Positions 23,809 through 35,499 of a DNA stretch of 64,000 bases are shown piece by piece. The notes below the pieces were generated by a model. The model was not told where the DNA came from, did no database searches, and saw only the letters and a list, made by a program, of their open reading frames with translations. Made by a program: the position numbers and the translations under genes. Every line of letters begins with the position of its first letter. Position 1 is the first letter of the stretch. Source of the stretch: Amblyornis subalaris (Eukaryota; Chordata; Aves; Passeriformes; Ptilonorhynchidae); NCBI GenBank assembly GCA_018881555.1, contig JACAXG010000205.1, positions 1,035,031 through 1,099,030 of the forward strand, read 5' to 3'.

Positions 23809-26800
23809 GTGAGTCGTCTTTTCAGTACGTACACTTAGACTTTATATACAGTATATATATATATATATATATTCACTTCAGAGATGGTTAATAAGTTGCT
23901 CCTTTCTGCCCAGAAGTGTTATTTGTGTCTATTTAAATTTAAGCAGCTTATTACTTTAAGCTTTCATGGACATAGTATCTACTTAACTGCATCTACTTTT
24001 ACTCTTTAGGATACATGCTTATCTTCTTGTCATGAAACCCTTAGGTGTTCTGTCGTCTGTGAACTATGCTGAAGAAAACCATTGGAAGTCCAGTGAATTC
24101 TTCAGGCACCAAATAAACAAAAATGTTACTGTACATCTTTGAATTTAGCAAGAATTGTGAATTTTAACAGGATTAAAGACTGCCTTCTGAATAACTTTAA
24201 GTCAGTGATATTTCACTGAGGTGTTAGTCCCTGTAAAGACTTCCAAGGGCCAAAGCTTTTCTTTTGTTGTGATGTATTTTCTTTGATGTAAACTTGGTAT
24301 GTTATACATTGTGTATGGCAGNGTGCATTTAAACAACATAAAGTCCCACAGTTGCCACCTTTTAACTCCAGCATTTGTAATTTGGAAAACGAGGCCGTTC
24401 TCCTAAAATTTCCAGATGGCAATAGGGTAGCTTGCTTGTTGTTATTTCATAATAGCATCCCAGTTCTTGATCTGGGTTTTAAGCTATAATCTGAAGTTTG
24501 CATTTAAGAAAGCACACACTAGGGAGGGATCCCTTTTCTAAACAAGAAAGAACTTGAATAAATATTTTTTGTCAGCATTTCTTTACAAGATAAATAACCT
24601 TCGTTGTGAATTTGGCATTATGAAACTTCAGGAGCTGACTGTTCAATAGTTCAATGATACAGTGATTTAATTTGAGAAAGCAGATTTTGCTTGCCTAAAT
24701 GCTGTAATTTTGGGACTAGACTTTGTTTTCTCTCTAGGTGGAAAGACTGTTGTAGCATAGTGTTCTGATGCATTTCTTTTTTCAGGCCAGTTTCTCAACA
24801 GCTTGTACAACTAAGAGGAAGAGAGTCTGGGTTTATATTCTCTTGTTGAGACTTCGGAGTACAGATTTTCATGAGTGCTCTCAATAGAAAATGCTACCAA
24901 CTTATGATGTTTCATTTTGGATACTACAACATTAAGGGACCTCACAGTTTTCTTTGTGAAAAGCTTTTATTTTAAGGAGAACATACTATGAACTGGAGTG
25001 CTATACTGCCAAATGTCAGCAAGAATGAAAACCAGGTTTTTGTCTTTGGAAGTCATGATATTAGAAGCTAAAATTTGATATCTGGGATCTGACACATGGT
25101 TAGGATTTTTGTTCTGTTTTTTTTGAATTGTTTTGTTTGTTATTAAGTCAAGTAGCACTGTGTTAGGACTGTCACTTGTGCATAAGTAATGAGGTGTCAG
25201 AATTGCTGTGAGTTCCTGTAAATATTGTTTTCCCTTTGTTGCCATTACCCAATTTCTTTAGGTGTAGTTTGTTTTTAAATGTTTCAGGGAGTAGCTCCAT
25301 GGCATTTTAAGCAAAAATCATGGTTCTCTGTTCATCCTTATGTTAACATGGTGCTCACACAGCCACACAGTGAACAGCTTGGAGTGGGGGAAGTTGATCT
25401 TCCTTATTTATGCTGGAAACAGATAATCACACCTGATGCAGTGAAGCAACCAATGGAAAACTATATTTAGAAAGTTGTTTGTCAGGTTAGCCATAGAGGG
25501 GAGGGAGAGGAGAAGAAATAGAAGAAATTTGGAGTTGGAGTGAACAGTGTCAGGAAAACACTGTTCAACAGTATAGTTGGAAAAGTGTGGAAGTGTCTAG
25601 ACTGCATTGCTTTGAGATGGTGAGCATATGTTGGTCTGCTTTTGTAGGTCCTTTCCTTAAAAAGATGACAGTGTTTAAACTCAATATTAAAGCCTTCTGT
25701 TGGTGCTGTTTTACATAACTATTTCATGCAGTGCTTCATTATGGAATTTCATATTAAAAACAATAGGGAATGGACACTGAGGTTTTTTTGTTTTCAACTA
25801 AGGTGTAGATACTTCTCTCATTCTCTGACCCAATACACCTTAAATTATTTTCTTACTAAGTCAGTTTGAACAGTAATGTGATGAATCCTTCCACTGGAAA
25901 CAAACATGGTAGCTAAGGAAGATGTAATTTTGAACCTCCTCAGCAAACGAAAGAATTAAGCTTAAGTGTTAGTTATTTGTGGGAGATGAGTCTAATAATT
26001 GCAGCTTCTGTATTTTTTACTGTGGGTCTTTTTGCTCAGCTTTCCTAAAAAATCATATGAGTGCTGATAAGGAAAATATCTGAAGTATGAATTCAGTTTC
26101 TGTTTTGTTTCCTATTTGCTGACATGTGACTAACTAGAACTGGGTTTTGGTTGGCTTTTTGATCAGCTGTTTTGATCCTCCTTATAAGATATAAAATGCT
26201 TTGTGAGTTTCTGTAACAGACCCTAGCATTTAATCATTTCTTCTTCCCACAACAACTTGTTTGCTTTTACTTTGGGACAGTCTGAAATCCAGCTTGCCTA
26301 GGCCAGATAACAATCCTAAATATTTTCACTTTGAAAAGTCTATGTAATCATGAAAAACAAATAACAACAGTAAACTTGACGTTATCATTCTTAGCATACA
26401 GCTCTTCTGTATTTAGTTTAATGATCGTTTTGTACATCAGCGGGGAATTATTAGTTTTACCCTTCATATTTGTGTGTATTTTTGTTTCCAGTAATTTCTG
26501 TTCTGAAGCTGTGTGTGTTGTTGTTCCTTTGTAGGTAAAAGGAGGCATTGAGACTACCTTAGAGAAAGAAGTCCTACATTATGACTACTCCTCTTCATAT
26601 TTTGATATATTTGTAAGTGTTCTAATAAAAAAGAAAAAAAGAGCAGCAAAACTATAGTTTTCCCATTCCTCCTTCCACAGATGTTCCCTAGTCTGAGTCT
26701 TGTGAAAGGGTTGATCTTTTCTTGGTAATTTAAACCAGAAGGACTTGTGCCAAGTTTCGCCTATCTAAGAGTTGCCCAGTCCTGCTCTGGCAGCAGGCTC

Positions 26801-29800
26801 ATGGAGCCTGTGGATAGAGATGCTTAGGGACAGTTAATTTGCATCTTTAGCTTTGNGGTGCATGGAAAAGCAGATGGAAAATCCAGTCAAGACTGTGAGT
26901 CTGGTGTAACATAAAGGTAATTCAATAAGAGGACAAGACCAATAGTCCTCCAGCTCTAAAATCATTTTGCTTAAACCAATGGTTTTGTCCTTTGAGCATA
27001 AGTTGGTTGCAGTGAGGAGAGACTTGTCCCCACATTGGCCTGCATAGGGCAGGTTTTTTCAGATTTCTGTGTTTTAACTCAAACAATAAAAAGAGATGAC
27101 ATGAAGTATGATTCTCCTTTACTGTATGTAAGTACCTTAGGCACATGAGAGGAACTCTATTGCATTAGGAAATTTCTCTCTTTCAGCAGCGCTGTAGCTN
27201 TGTAGTTGCATTGCATTTTGCAGTGCATGGCCCAAGTAAAAGCAGTTTCTTTACAGTTCTAAAGGGCAAGATTGTTAATTCTACCAGATCTTGTTTGCCT
27301 TGCACTGATGACTTGGTTTGGTACCAGTCATTTTATATTGATAACTATATCCAGAATCTCTCTTTGAAGCTGGTATGAAAATCCATCCCTACTTCTGCAT
27401 TGGACCATTTGCTGTGTCAGATGAACTTAGGTTCTGGATACAAAAATTCTATAAGCTAGCAAACCATGGTACTTCTCTCTTTCTCATTGTTTTGCAGGCA
27501 GGTGTTCCATGATAACAGTTTTTGCCTTCTGCAGTATGGTATATCTGTAAATGTTGATGTTCTGGGAATTATTTTGTCCTGTAGGTGAACCAAGGATTAA
27601 GAACATGTAATGCAAAATAATAGACTTTTATTCCCTGAGAAGGGACTAGACCGTTGAACTCTGCAAAATTATTTGTGGGCTTACACAGGATTTCCCCTAT
27701 TTCTGTACCATATTTCTGGTACACATTTACATAAGATTAAATGGCTTCATAGTATGCCTGGCCATGACTGTCTTTGATTTATCTTCATTTTTAAGCATTT
27801 GTTTCACATTTTTTAGATTCTGAACACATCTTTTAAAACGGGTTGGAGACAATCTAATATCAAAGACTAACAGGGAAATTGAAGGTCAAAGTGCCTGATT
27901 CAGAGATCTTGTCTGTCTGCTATTGATTTAGTTTTCTGGCCTAGAAATACCATAACTTACCTTTCTCTACTGCAAAATACAATGACTTGCTATTGCAGGC
28001 ACCTACATATAGAGTAATTGATTGTTGCAATGTTAATATTTCAAGAAATACTAGAAGTACAGTAGCACACCACTAAGATCAGTGAGATACACAGTGATGC
28101 TCAAGGTATTTGTTGGATGAACTGCATCCAGATTTAACTGTGTAGATTCCAGTCAGGTAAAATGATCATGAACATGCTTCGTGTAGCTTTCTTATATTTC
28201 TAATTTATTTGTGGAATTGCACGTGCTTGCATATTTGAGCCTGTGTAGGCATTTGAATGTTGCCATTTGCTTTTCAAATGGGAAATTACCTTCTGTTTTA
28301 TAAGCACACGTGCAAATTTGTTTCTTGGTAACAGAACTTAGACTGTCCTAAGTTGTTTTGTAAGCAGTTAGTATTTTCAGTGAGCTGAGAATATTTTGGT
28401 TCTTCTGTGTTCTGAATTAACCAACCAATATTTTTTCCTCTCTCTATAGCTACTGGCAGTCTTTCGGTTTAAGGTGTTAATACTTGCATATGCAATGTGC
28501 AGACTGCGCCATTGGTGGGCAATAGCTGTGAGTAGTAGCCAAGCATTATGGAGTTTTTCCTAGAATGGGTCAAACAGACAACATTTTAGATGCCTCTTAA
28601 CGCTTGTGTGTTAACTATCATCTTGACGCTGTACATAAAAATTTGTTGTGCAGTAACAAATTAAACACTTGTTTTCAGTAAGATTTTCAGCCTAAAGGCA
28701 AGAATTTAATAGCACAGTGGGTGGTTTTTATTAGGTATCATGTTAATACAAATTGAAGACTTATTTTTAATCCAGTATGGGTGGCTAGTCATAACTACTT
28801 GTTACCTCTGACTTGTTAATTAACATTGGAAATATATTTGCATTTGAAATAGTGAACTGTATTCAAAAACAGGAATTGGCATCATTGTACCAGAGATTCA
28901 GGTGTCCATTAACTCCCACATTCTTACTTTTTAAAGTTTTAGGTGCCACACATTGAACGCTAGCACCTGTATTGCTTCATGCTCCGACACAAAATGTTGA
29001 ATGTGCAACATTGAATGTTGAATATCCCTTCTTAAAAAGGAACTTCTTGAGAACTGTAGACAACCACAGAGGATTGGAGCCAATATCTTTAATGCAGCTG
29101 TACTGTGTGGATGACAAAGAATGCAAAACTGTGTGAAAAATTCATGCTTCCACCAGTCGATACTATAGATTGTAATACAATAGGAGTATTGCTGGCTTAG
29201 TGCTTTGTAAATCAGACTTTTTTTTTTTCCCCTTACACTGTGGTAGGTGCATGTAGAACATGTTCATGTATAACTTTCTTCAAGCGAGTAGCATGCGGTT
29301 CGTTTAGTCCTCTGAGACTACATGCCATGATTTTTATATATTGTGTTACTAGCATGGCACAAACTCATACGTAATGGTAGCTGCTGCTCTGATTGTGCTT
29401 ATATTTAAATGCATGCCTCTTAAGAGTTCTTGCTCTTAGTTGCGTAGCTTTACAGTATTTCTTAATCCTCCAACTTGATGACTTGGTGAGGTGGTGAGAG
29501 TGAACCTATCCTGGTAGTTAGCAGTTGGGTATATAAAGCTTCACTAAAGGTTTTGCCAAAGCCTTTAATCTTAACATCCTACCTGTGACTGACAGAAGCT
29601 AGTTGGGTTCTGCTGTTATTTAAAGAATTGCTGGACCCAAATGCACTGGAAGAGATGAACAGTACTTGTTCACTGCTTTTTCAGGGTTTTTTTTTTTCAG
29701 ATGTTTTATCCAGCCTGCCATTTTTTAAAATATATCAGGGACTATCAAGTCTTCAAAGAGATAAATTTTTCACAATATCCATTCATGAATTAAAATTTTT

Positions 29801-32800
29801 TTTCCAATTTGCTCCTGCAAAGATTTTTTTTTGCAGTGGATCTTTTTATTTGGATAGTAGTGAAAAGCATTTGGAACAACTGCTGTTTGCTTTTTTCCAA
29901 AATACATAAATAGTTTGGGGTTTTTTAAAGGGACTTGATGAATAAAATACTGTATCTTCATCATACAGTAAGATCACAATTTATATAATTCAGGCAGTTT
30001 AGATGCTACACAAATGCTATTTGCTATGTGGAAATCAATGTAGGTATTTGTACTAATTATCTTTATTAAGAAGGTTGTTTTAATAATACTTTAATTGTGT
30101 CATGCTTGTTATATTTTATTAATCTATGTGATCTTGCTGTTGTCAGTAAATATTTAAAGTTGCAACTAGTAGATAATGGCAGAAATAAGAAAGTAAATCC
30201 ATTTATTAGTTTATCTGTTCTGTCTCTTTCAGTTTACAACAGCAGTGACCAGTGCCTTTTTATTAGCAAAAGTAATTATTTCACAGGTATATATTCTAAT
30301 CAAATGTTTATTTTACTTTGTTGTTTTCTTAAAAGCAAGATTCTCCAGNGTAATTTCTGTAATGTTTTGTTTCCTTCTAGCTGTTCTCACAGGGTGCTTT
30401 TGGCTATGTGCTGCCCATCATATCCTTCATACTTGCCTGGATTGAAACTTGGTTCCTGGACTTTAAAGTGTTACCACAAGAAGCTGAAGAAGAGAACAGT
30501 AAGCTTGTGATTTTTCCCCTCAATCACTGCAGTTGGCAACTTTCAATCCCATATTAGCTGGCAGAAGAATGCTTCTTTCAGTGTCTCAAAATTTGAAGAG
30601 CTGTGGGAAAAATTAAATTATATAGCATGATTTTTCTTTTTCAGGAAAGGAACATATGCCTTCAAAGAAGTGAGGTTTTAATTAATTTAGGGAGGCAAAG
30701 TTAAAAGTTACAAGGGCCAAATCAGCAACTTGTCAAGCACTTGGGAATGTGTATAATTTCGTATGCTTAAGATATGAAAATTTAACTGACTCTGGCTTGT
30801 AAAACTTTATTTTTGGGATAATGCATAGATTAGGTGTCTGGTTCCTCTTTTAGGAAGAGTAGACACAATATCTAATTCAATGTCACTAACTGTTCTTTTG
30901 AGGTGAAAAAGGGAAAGGAAAGAAGTGTTGTGGAGAGTCTGCTTCATGCACAGGCAGAATGAGACAACAGCAAATATGAATTTCAGGCTCTTTGAGATGA
31001 GGCACCAGGTCATCTGACACTCANTGTATTGAACTAAATGGAGGAAACCCACTGTTTTAGGTGAAANAGAATATTGCTTGAGTGGTGAGGAAAAGGAAGC
31101 ATACAGACGCTTTGTGAGTTTCACCAGCAGGAGAGTAATTATACACCCAACCTGTTATTTATGCATCATTACCTGAAATACAGTCTGAAACTCTGTTGAA
31201 AGAGTGTGTTTACGTGTTAGGTAAATCAAAAAACTTTACATGGGCGTGGATACCTCCATTTGTTTTGGAGGTATGCAATCTTTCTACTTTGATCCCTTCC
31301 CTCTTTTTCACCAGTCTGAGAAAGAAGTTGGTTAAGTGAGAACAGTGGGTTTTGCCTGAAGAAAAAAGAAACTTAGGGTAACTTTTTTTATCTTTTGAGA
31401 GGGTTAGGAAATACAGCTGCATCACACTGTTGTCTAAATACATAAGAAATCTAACCAGTTCAGAAACTTTTGCATTTTTTCATATTGAATATTCCTAGGC
31501 AAAGAAAGTATTCCATACATACACATGTAAATACTTTATGAGGGTTGCAGAAACTAAGTATGTTGAGACAGATAGGTGAAAGCAAGCATTAACAAAGAGT
31601 CATAGTGGCAAAGTGAGAAAACAATTTATTAGGTTATACATGGCACCTCACTGATCATTAAAAATATATTTCAGTTTTAGTTAGCCAGTGAATGCTGATG
31701 AATTCATATATGGCAACCTAATCACATAATTGCACATAGTAGAATGAAGGATTCCTTAATTCATGTGTACAATGTCTGTTTTGCTAGTGCGTGTCGCCTT
31801 AGCTGCCTGCAGTTAAATAGAAGACATAAATGTTAAATTAATTGTTGCTGCTTTTTTAAAAGATATTTATTTAAAGCAGTAACTTGTTAGGAATGCTAAT
31901 ATAATACATCAGTCTTCAAGATTCTTCATCAACATTTGATCTTTAAAATGCTATGTGTTGGCACTGAGGAATTATTTTTGGGNTTTTTTTTCCTTTTAGG
32001 ATTTTTGATAGCACAGGATGCTTCTGAACGAGCAGCTCTTCTTCACCCAGGAGTCCTCTCTGACGGGCAGTTCTATTCTCCTCCTGAGTCTGTAGCAGGT
32101 AATTATGTTTACATAGTGAAAGACTTTTGGTATTCACTTTAAANTCCTGCATATTTCACCCCCTTCAAGAGGGTACAGGGGAAGGGAAAAATATTTTTTT
32201 CTTTTTAAATAAAAAGTGTACTTTATCATCCTAAAATGCAAGATTTTTCTTTTTGATCCAGTAATTCAGTTTAGTTACCACCTACCAGATGAGTTACAAT
32301 CCATGTTATTAGTGTATTTTAAGTCATGTTCTGACTAAAAACAAGGTAAGTCTAAAAGAAAATGGTACCACAACTGAAAGAAGGTGGTTATGGTTTGCTT
32401 CTGCCATTGATGATCCTTATGGGTCCCTTCCANCTTGAGATGTTCTATGACTCTGTGATCTCTTATCTGCCAGAAATAGCATTTATGCAGCAATGCACTA
32501 TTTCATCCAGCCTAAACTTGGAGCTTTATACTATCCTAGGATAGACAGTGAACCTGAAACTGCTATAAGGCAAACTGAATTTTCAATCAGAGGTTCTTTT
32601 CTTTTCTCCTAACAAAGAAAAAGCCCTCTCTCTATAAAAAGGCTTACCTGTCTGGGTAGATTAAACTGGTGACTAGTATTAATTACTTCTTAACTCTGCA
32701 TATCATGTGCTTTGCTCTAGTTAAGGTATGAGCTAAGTAAGTCAAAAATAAATGTAAATACTGCAAGATTTAAGAANGTATTTGCAAGAATTTCAAGGAA

Positions 32801-34169
32801 ATTAGTAATTTCTTTATGGGTCTAGTGGATTTGAGTTACCTGAGAATGCAGTGTGAACCCCAAATCCTATGTCAGTCTTTTTACCCTAAAATGTAAATCT
32901 CTCTGTAAAGCTGTGCTGTATTATGCAATATAATTAAAATAATATCTGCTAATTCCTACAGGTAAGTTTGTCTATCCTACATTATAGGGTTACACATGTT
33001 GGTGATATTTTTCATTTTAATATTTTCATTTTAATATCTGTCTTCTCCATGCTGAGCATCTTGGCTTGCTGAATGACTTTGAGCTCCATCTAGGGGTGAC
33101 AGGCCATCAGTGTCAAGTATAACCAGTGATTGAAAGTGAAAATGGATTTTAGCTACAACTATAAGTTTATCTTGAAGAATAATGGTTGCAAGTATTATAC
33201 TGGCTTCAGCCTGGTTTTGGTTTGGGTTTTTTTGTCAACAGAATATAATGTGAGAGGAAGTGTAAGTGAAGCTACTATGTTTTTTGTAGCCATTTTGTCT
33301 GGGTCAGTGTTGCTGGTGTGGTGAGGTGGTGTGTCTCAGCATGCATGTGTTGACTACAGATGTATGACTGTGTTAATGCTTTCAGCTTAACAAATGGGGT
33401 TCAGTAACAGCTTAGGTGCCTTTTCCAGGTCTGCCCTGACTGCCAAGTAGTTCTGTTTAAGCACCCCTTATGGGTATGAGAAGCGAAAGAATCAGTCAAA
33501 TTAATATATTTTAACTGAAACACACACTAGTAGTGACAAAGTGAAACTTCTAGGTAATGTACAATAAAAATAGCTCATAATTAAAATATTTTCTTCAAAA
33601 ATCTGCATTTCTTTCTGAGAAGACAAACTATGGATTGTTCTAAGAAAGCAGTTTTTAGTCACTTTGCCATAGATATTGATTTGAAAAATATTCCCTGTGA
33701 TCATGGACAGGGGAATAAACCCCTCTGCTGACATGGCAACATTTCTGAAAACAAATCTTTTCTTTTAGAAGGTGATGTTTAAAATGGGCTCTTGAAATTT
33801 TCAGGATATTTATCTTTTTTTTGTCTTTCTTGAAAGCTACATATGTCTGGGGACATACCTCAGAGCCACTTGCCTTCACCTTCAACATTATACTTAGTTA
33901 TCAAGTAACCATTCTGGAGGTAGCAAGTGGAAAATCAGCCTGGAAAGAGTAAATTTATTCAGTTTCTGAATAAATTTCAGCTTCAAAATGAAAGGCAGTA
34001 TGCTATTCCAAGACATGAAAGAACTTCAGAGTAATTTGTCCAAAAAAAATGCTTCACACTTTTGTCTTTTTTTACTTCTCTCAACTGATCTACAGCATTC
34101 TTGTCTTCCTTTTCAGGTTCTGATGAAGACTCTGAAGAAAAACAAGACAGTGAAAAACCAGTAGTATAG
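23584..34169 (+). CDS. STARD3NL: STARD3NL (MENTHO), late-endosome cholesterol-binding membrane protein; spliced, 7 coding exons
   Basis: The coding exons are 23584-23808, 26535-26612, 28450-28527, 30233-30286, 30381-30498, 32000-32098 and 34117-34169. Joined, they give 705 nt or 234 residues, the same length as human STARD3NL. Every intron is GT-AG and phases match across junctions. The N-terminal part carries HSINPTQLMARIESYEG and then the MENTAL domain, with four hydrophobic segments near residues 54-74, 101-120, 128-147 and 150-170. The tail holds QFYSPPE (residues 208-214), the phospho-FFAT-type motif by which STARD3 and STARD3NL bind VAP proteins on the ER, followed by an acidic Ser/Asp/Glu stretch. 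As known for the family, the protein sits in late-endosome membranes, binds cholesterol, lacks the START lipid-transfer domain of STARD3 and makes ER-endosome contacts. The start has A at -3 and is the family start. Two short upstream ORFs precede it. The gene is convergent with MLH1. Identification is near certain. Confidence 0.97.
23848..23872. repeat. (AT)n microsatellite in STARD3NL intron 2
   Basis: A run of alternating TA dinucleotides starts about 40 bp downstream of the exon 2 donor. It is likely length-polymorphic. Confidence 0.85.
26535..26612 (+). CDS. STARD3NL: STARD3NL exon 3
   Basis: Seventy-eight nt, phase 0 to 0, residues 76-101. It encodes the loop after the first membrane segment, including EKEV and the YFDIF end. 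The acceptor is CTTTGTAG and the donor GTAAGT. Confidence 0.95.
28450..28527 (+). CDS. STARD3NL: STARD3NL exon 4
   Basis: Seventy-eight nt, residues 102-127. It encodes the second membrane segment and the RLRHWWAIA end typical of MENTAL domains. The acceptor is TCTCTATAG and the donor GTGAGT. Confidence 0.95.
30233..30286 (+). CDS. STARD3NL: STARD3NL exon 5
   Basis: Fifty-four nt, residues 128-145 (FTTAVTSAFLLAKVIISQ), third membrane segment. The following intron is only 94 bp and is the shortest of the gene. Confidence 0.94.
30381..30498 (+). CDS. STARD3NL: STARD3NL exon 6
   Basis: One hundred and eighteen nt, residues 146-184 plus one base. It encodes the fourth membrane segment (GYVLPIISFILAWIETWF) and the cytosolic LPQEAEEEN stretch. 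The acceptor is TTCCTTCTAG and the donor GTAAGC. Confidence 0.95.
32000..32098 (+). CDS. STARD3NL: STARD3NL exon 7 (phospho-FFAT exon)
   Basis: Ninety-nine nt, completing Arg185 and running to the first base of Gly218. It encodes QDASERAAL and the VAP-binding motif QFYSPPE with the serine (S211) at the phospho-FFAT core position. The acceptor is CCTTTTAG and the donor GTAATT. Confidence 0.94.
32406..32460 (+). mobile_element. CR1 tail remnant in STARD3NL intron 7
   Basis: About 55 bp: TTGATGATCCTTATGGGTCC, CTTCCANCTTGAG and TTCTATGACTCTGTGATC. Confidence 0.8.
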
Positions 34170-34186
34170 CAAATACGAAAAAGCAG
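34117..34186 (+). CDS. STARD3NL: STARD3NL exon 8 (last coding exon; stop at 34167-34169)
   Basis: It encodes the acidic C-terminus SDEDSEEKQDSEKPVV and then TAG. The exon continues 17 nt past the stop to a GTAAGT donor at 34187. That is too short a distance to trigger nonsense-mediated decay, so an intron in the 3'UTR is tolerated. Confidence 0.93.
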
Positions 34187-34911
34187 GTAAGTTCCTCTGC
34201 ATAGAACCTGACTATTCCTAAAAGTATGTTTTTTCTTCCTAGTTCCTTCCCAAACAAATTAAACAATGGGTTTACTCTTAGGAGTTTTATCTTTTTTGAA
34301 CTCAGTCTGTCTCTCATAGCACCTTCAAGAAGGAAATCCTGCCAAGNTCTTGAGAGCCTGGAGTTGTCGTCCTCTGTATTTATTTGTTGGCTGTTCTGGA
34401 AAGGACAGTATTGCACCAGATGTGTAAAAACTCCTTTTTTGGCAGTGGAGAGAGATACTTCTTTGGTGATGGCAGTGCAAGAGTGCTAGGTAGAGATTTT
34501 CTTTGGTTTACGTCTAGGACAAGTATACCCGAAGATTTCATGGGCAAAACTACTTTGATATTTCCTCTCTTTAGTCTTCTGTTTAATACTATGAATGGGT
34601 TACATTGAAGCAGCTGCATCTTAAGGTTTTTGTAGTGTACATTGGTTAAGTATGAGATTACTTCCTTATTTTGGAAATTACTTCATTTACTTCTGGAATT
34701 GCCTTGCCCCATGCTTTCACTTCAACACCCATGGCAAAACTCAAGCTAGGGGAGGTATTAAATATTCTTGAGAAGCTGAAGCTTCTGATTTGAAGTCTTC
34801 TAGTGCTCATCTGGAAGAGTGGATGACCTTTTCTTTTCAGCCTCCGTGTTTACAATATCTATGTTCTTTACTCCCATCTTCATTCATCCTGACTTGTGTA
34901 ATGTGTTGCAG

Positions 34912-35403
34912 AAAGAAAATCTCTGCAGGAAGTTGTTGGGGTTTGGAAACTGGCGACAGAGTCTGTGACGGACTTGCTGGTGGAGCTGCTGACAGGAGAG
35001 TTTACTCATTAGAACGCAAAGGGAATGGTTCCCATGTACTGTAATACCTCATGAAGATGTACCTTGTTGACATATGTATATTAGGTTGCCTCCCAGGTGG
35101 TATGAAAGTATTTGTCCACAATGTATTTTATTATTCAGTGATTCCTGAAGTTGATCTTCTAATGACTAGGTAATTACTGGAAAGTGTTGTCTTGTGTACC
35201 TAATCAAGAGACTGGTAATATAATGAAGTAAAACTTCTCTGTCGTGGAAGTATATTTAATAATTGTTGGGTCTCACTAGATAAAATTATTTTATGTTATT
35301 GCAATTTGTCATTAGTTTATGTTTACTTTTTTTAACTCCATGCATTTTCTTTTTTTTTAATGGATATGTTCACTTTCTAAAATAAAAATGTTAAAACATG
35401 AGT
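34912..35403 (+). other. STARD3NL: STARD3NL terminal 3'UTR exon
   Basis: The acceptor is GTGTTGCAG before 34912, preceded by a modest pyrimidine tract. The exon is noncoding and runs to the poly(A) signal near its end. The cleavage point is inferred as about 20 nt past the signal. A CR1 tail starts about 20 bp beyond. Confidence 0.65.
35381..35386 (+). terminator. Poly(A) signal AATAAA of STARD3NL
   Basis: A canonical hexamer about 1.2 kb after the stop (about 490 nt into the last exon). It is the only AATAAA seen in the terminal exon. Confidence 0.75.
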
Positions 35404-35423
35404 AATGCATTATTTCATTCCAG

Positions 35424-35498
35424 GTGACCCTGCCTTGGCAGGGGCGTTGGACTAGATGATCTCCAGAGCTCCCTTCCAACCCTAATGATTCTGTGATT
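35424..35498 (+). mobile_element. CR1 tail just beyond the STARD3NL poly(A) site
   Basis: GTGACCCTGCCTTGGCAGGG, GTTGGACTAGATGATCTCCA and TTCTGTGATT form a 75-bp CR1 3' end. Confidence 0.9.
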
Positions 35499-35499
35499 A

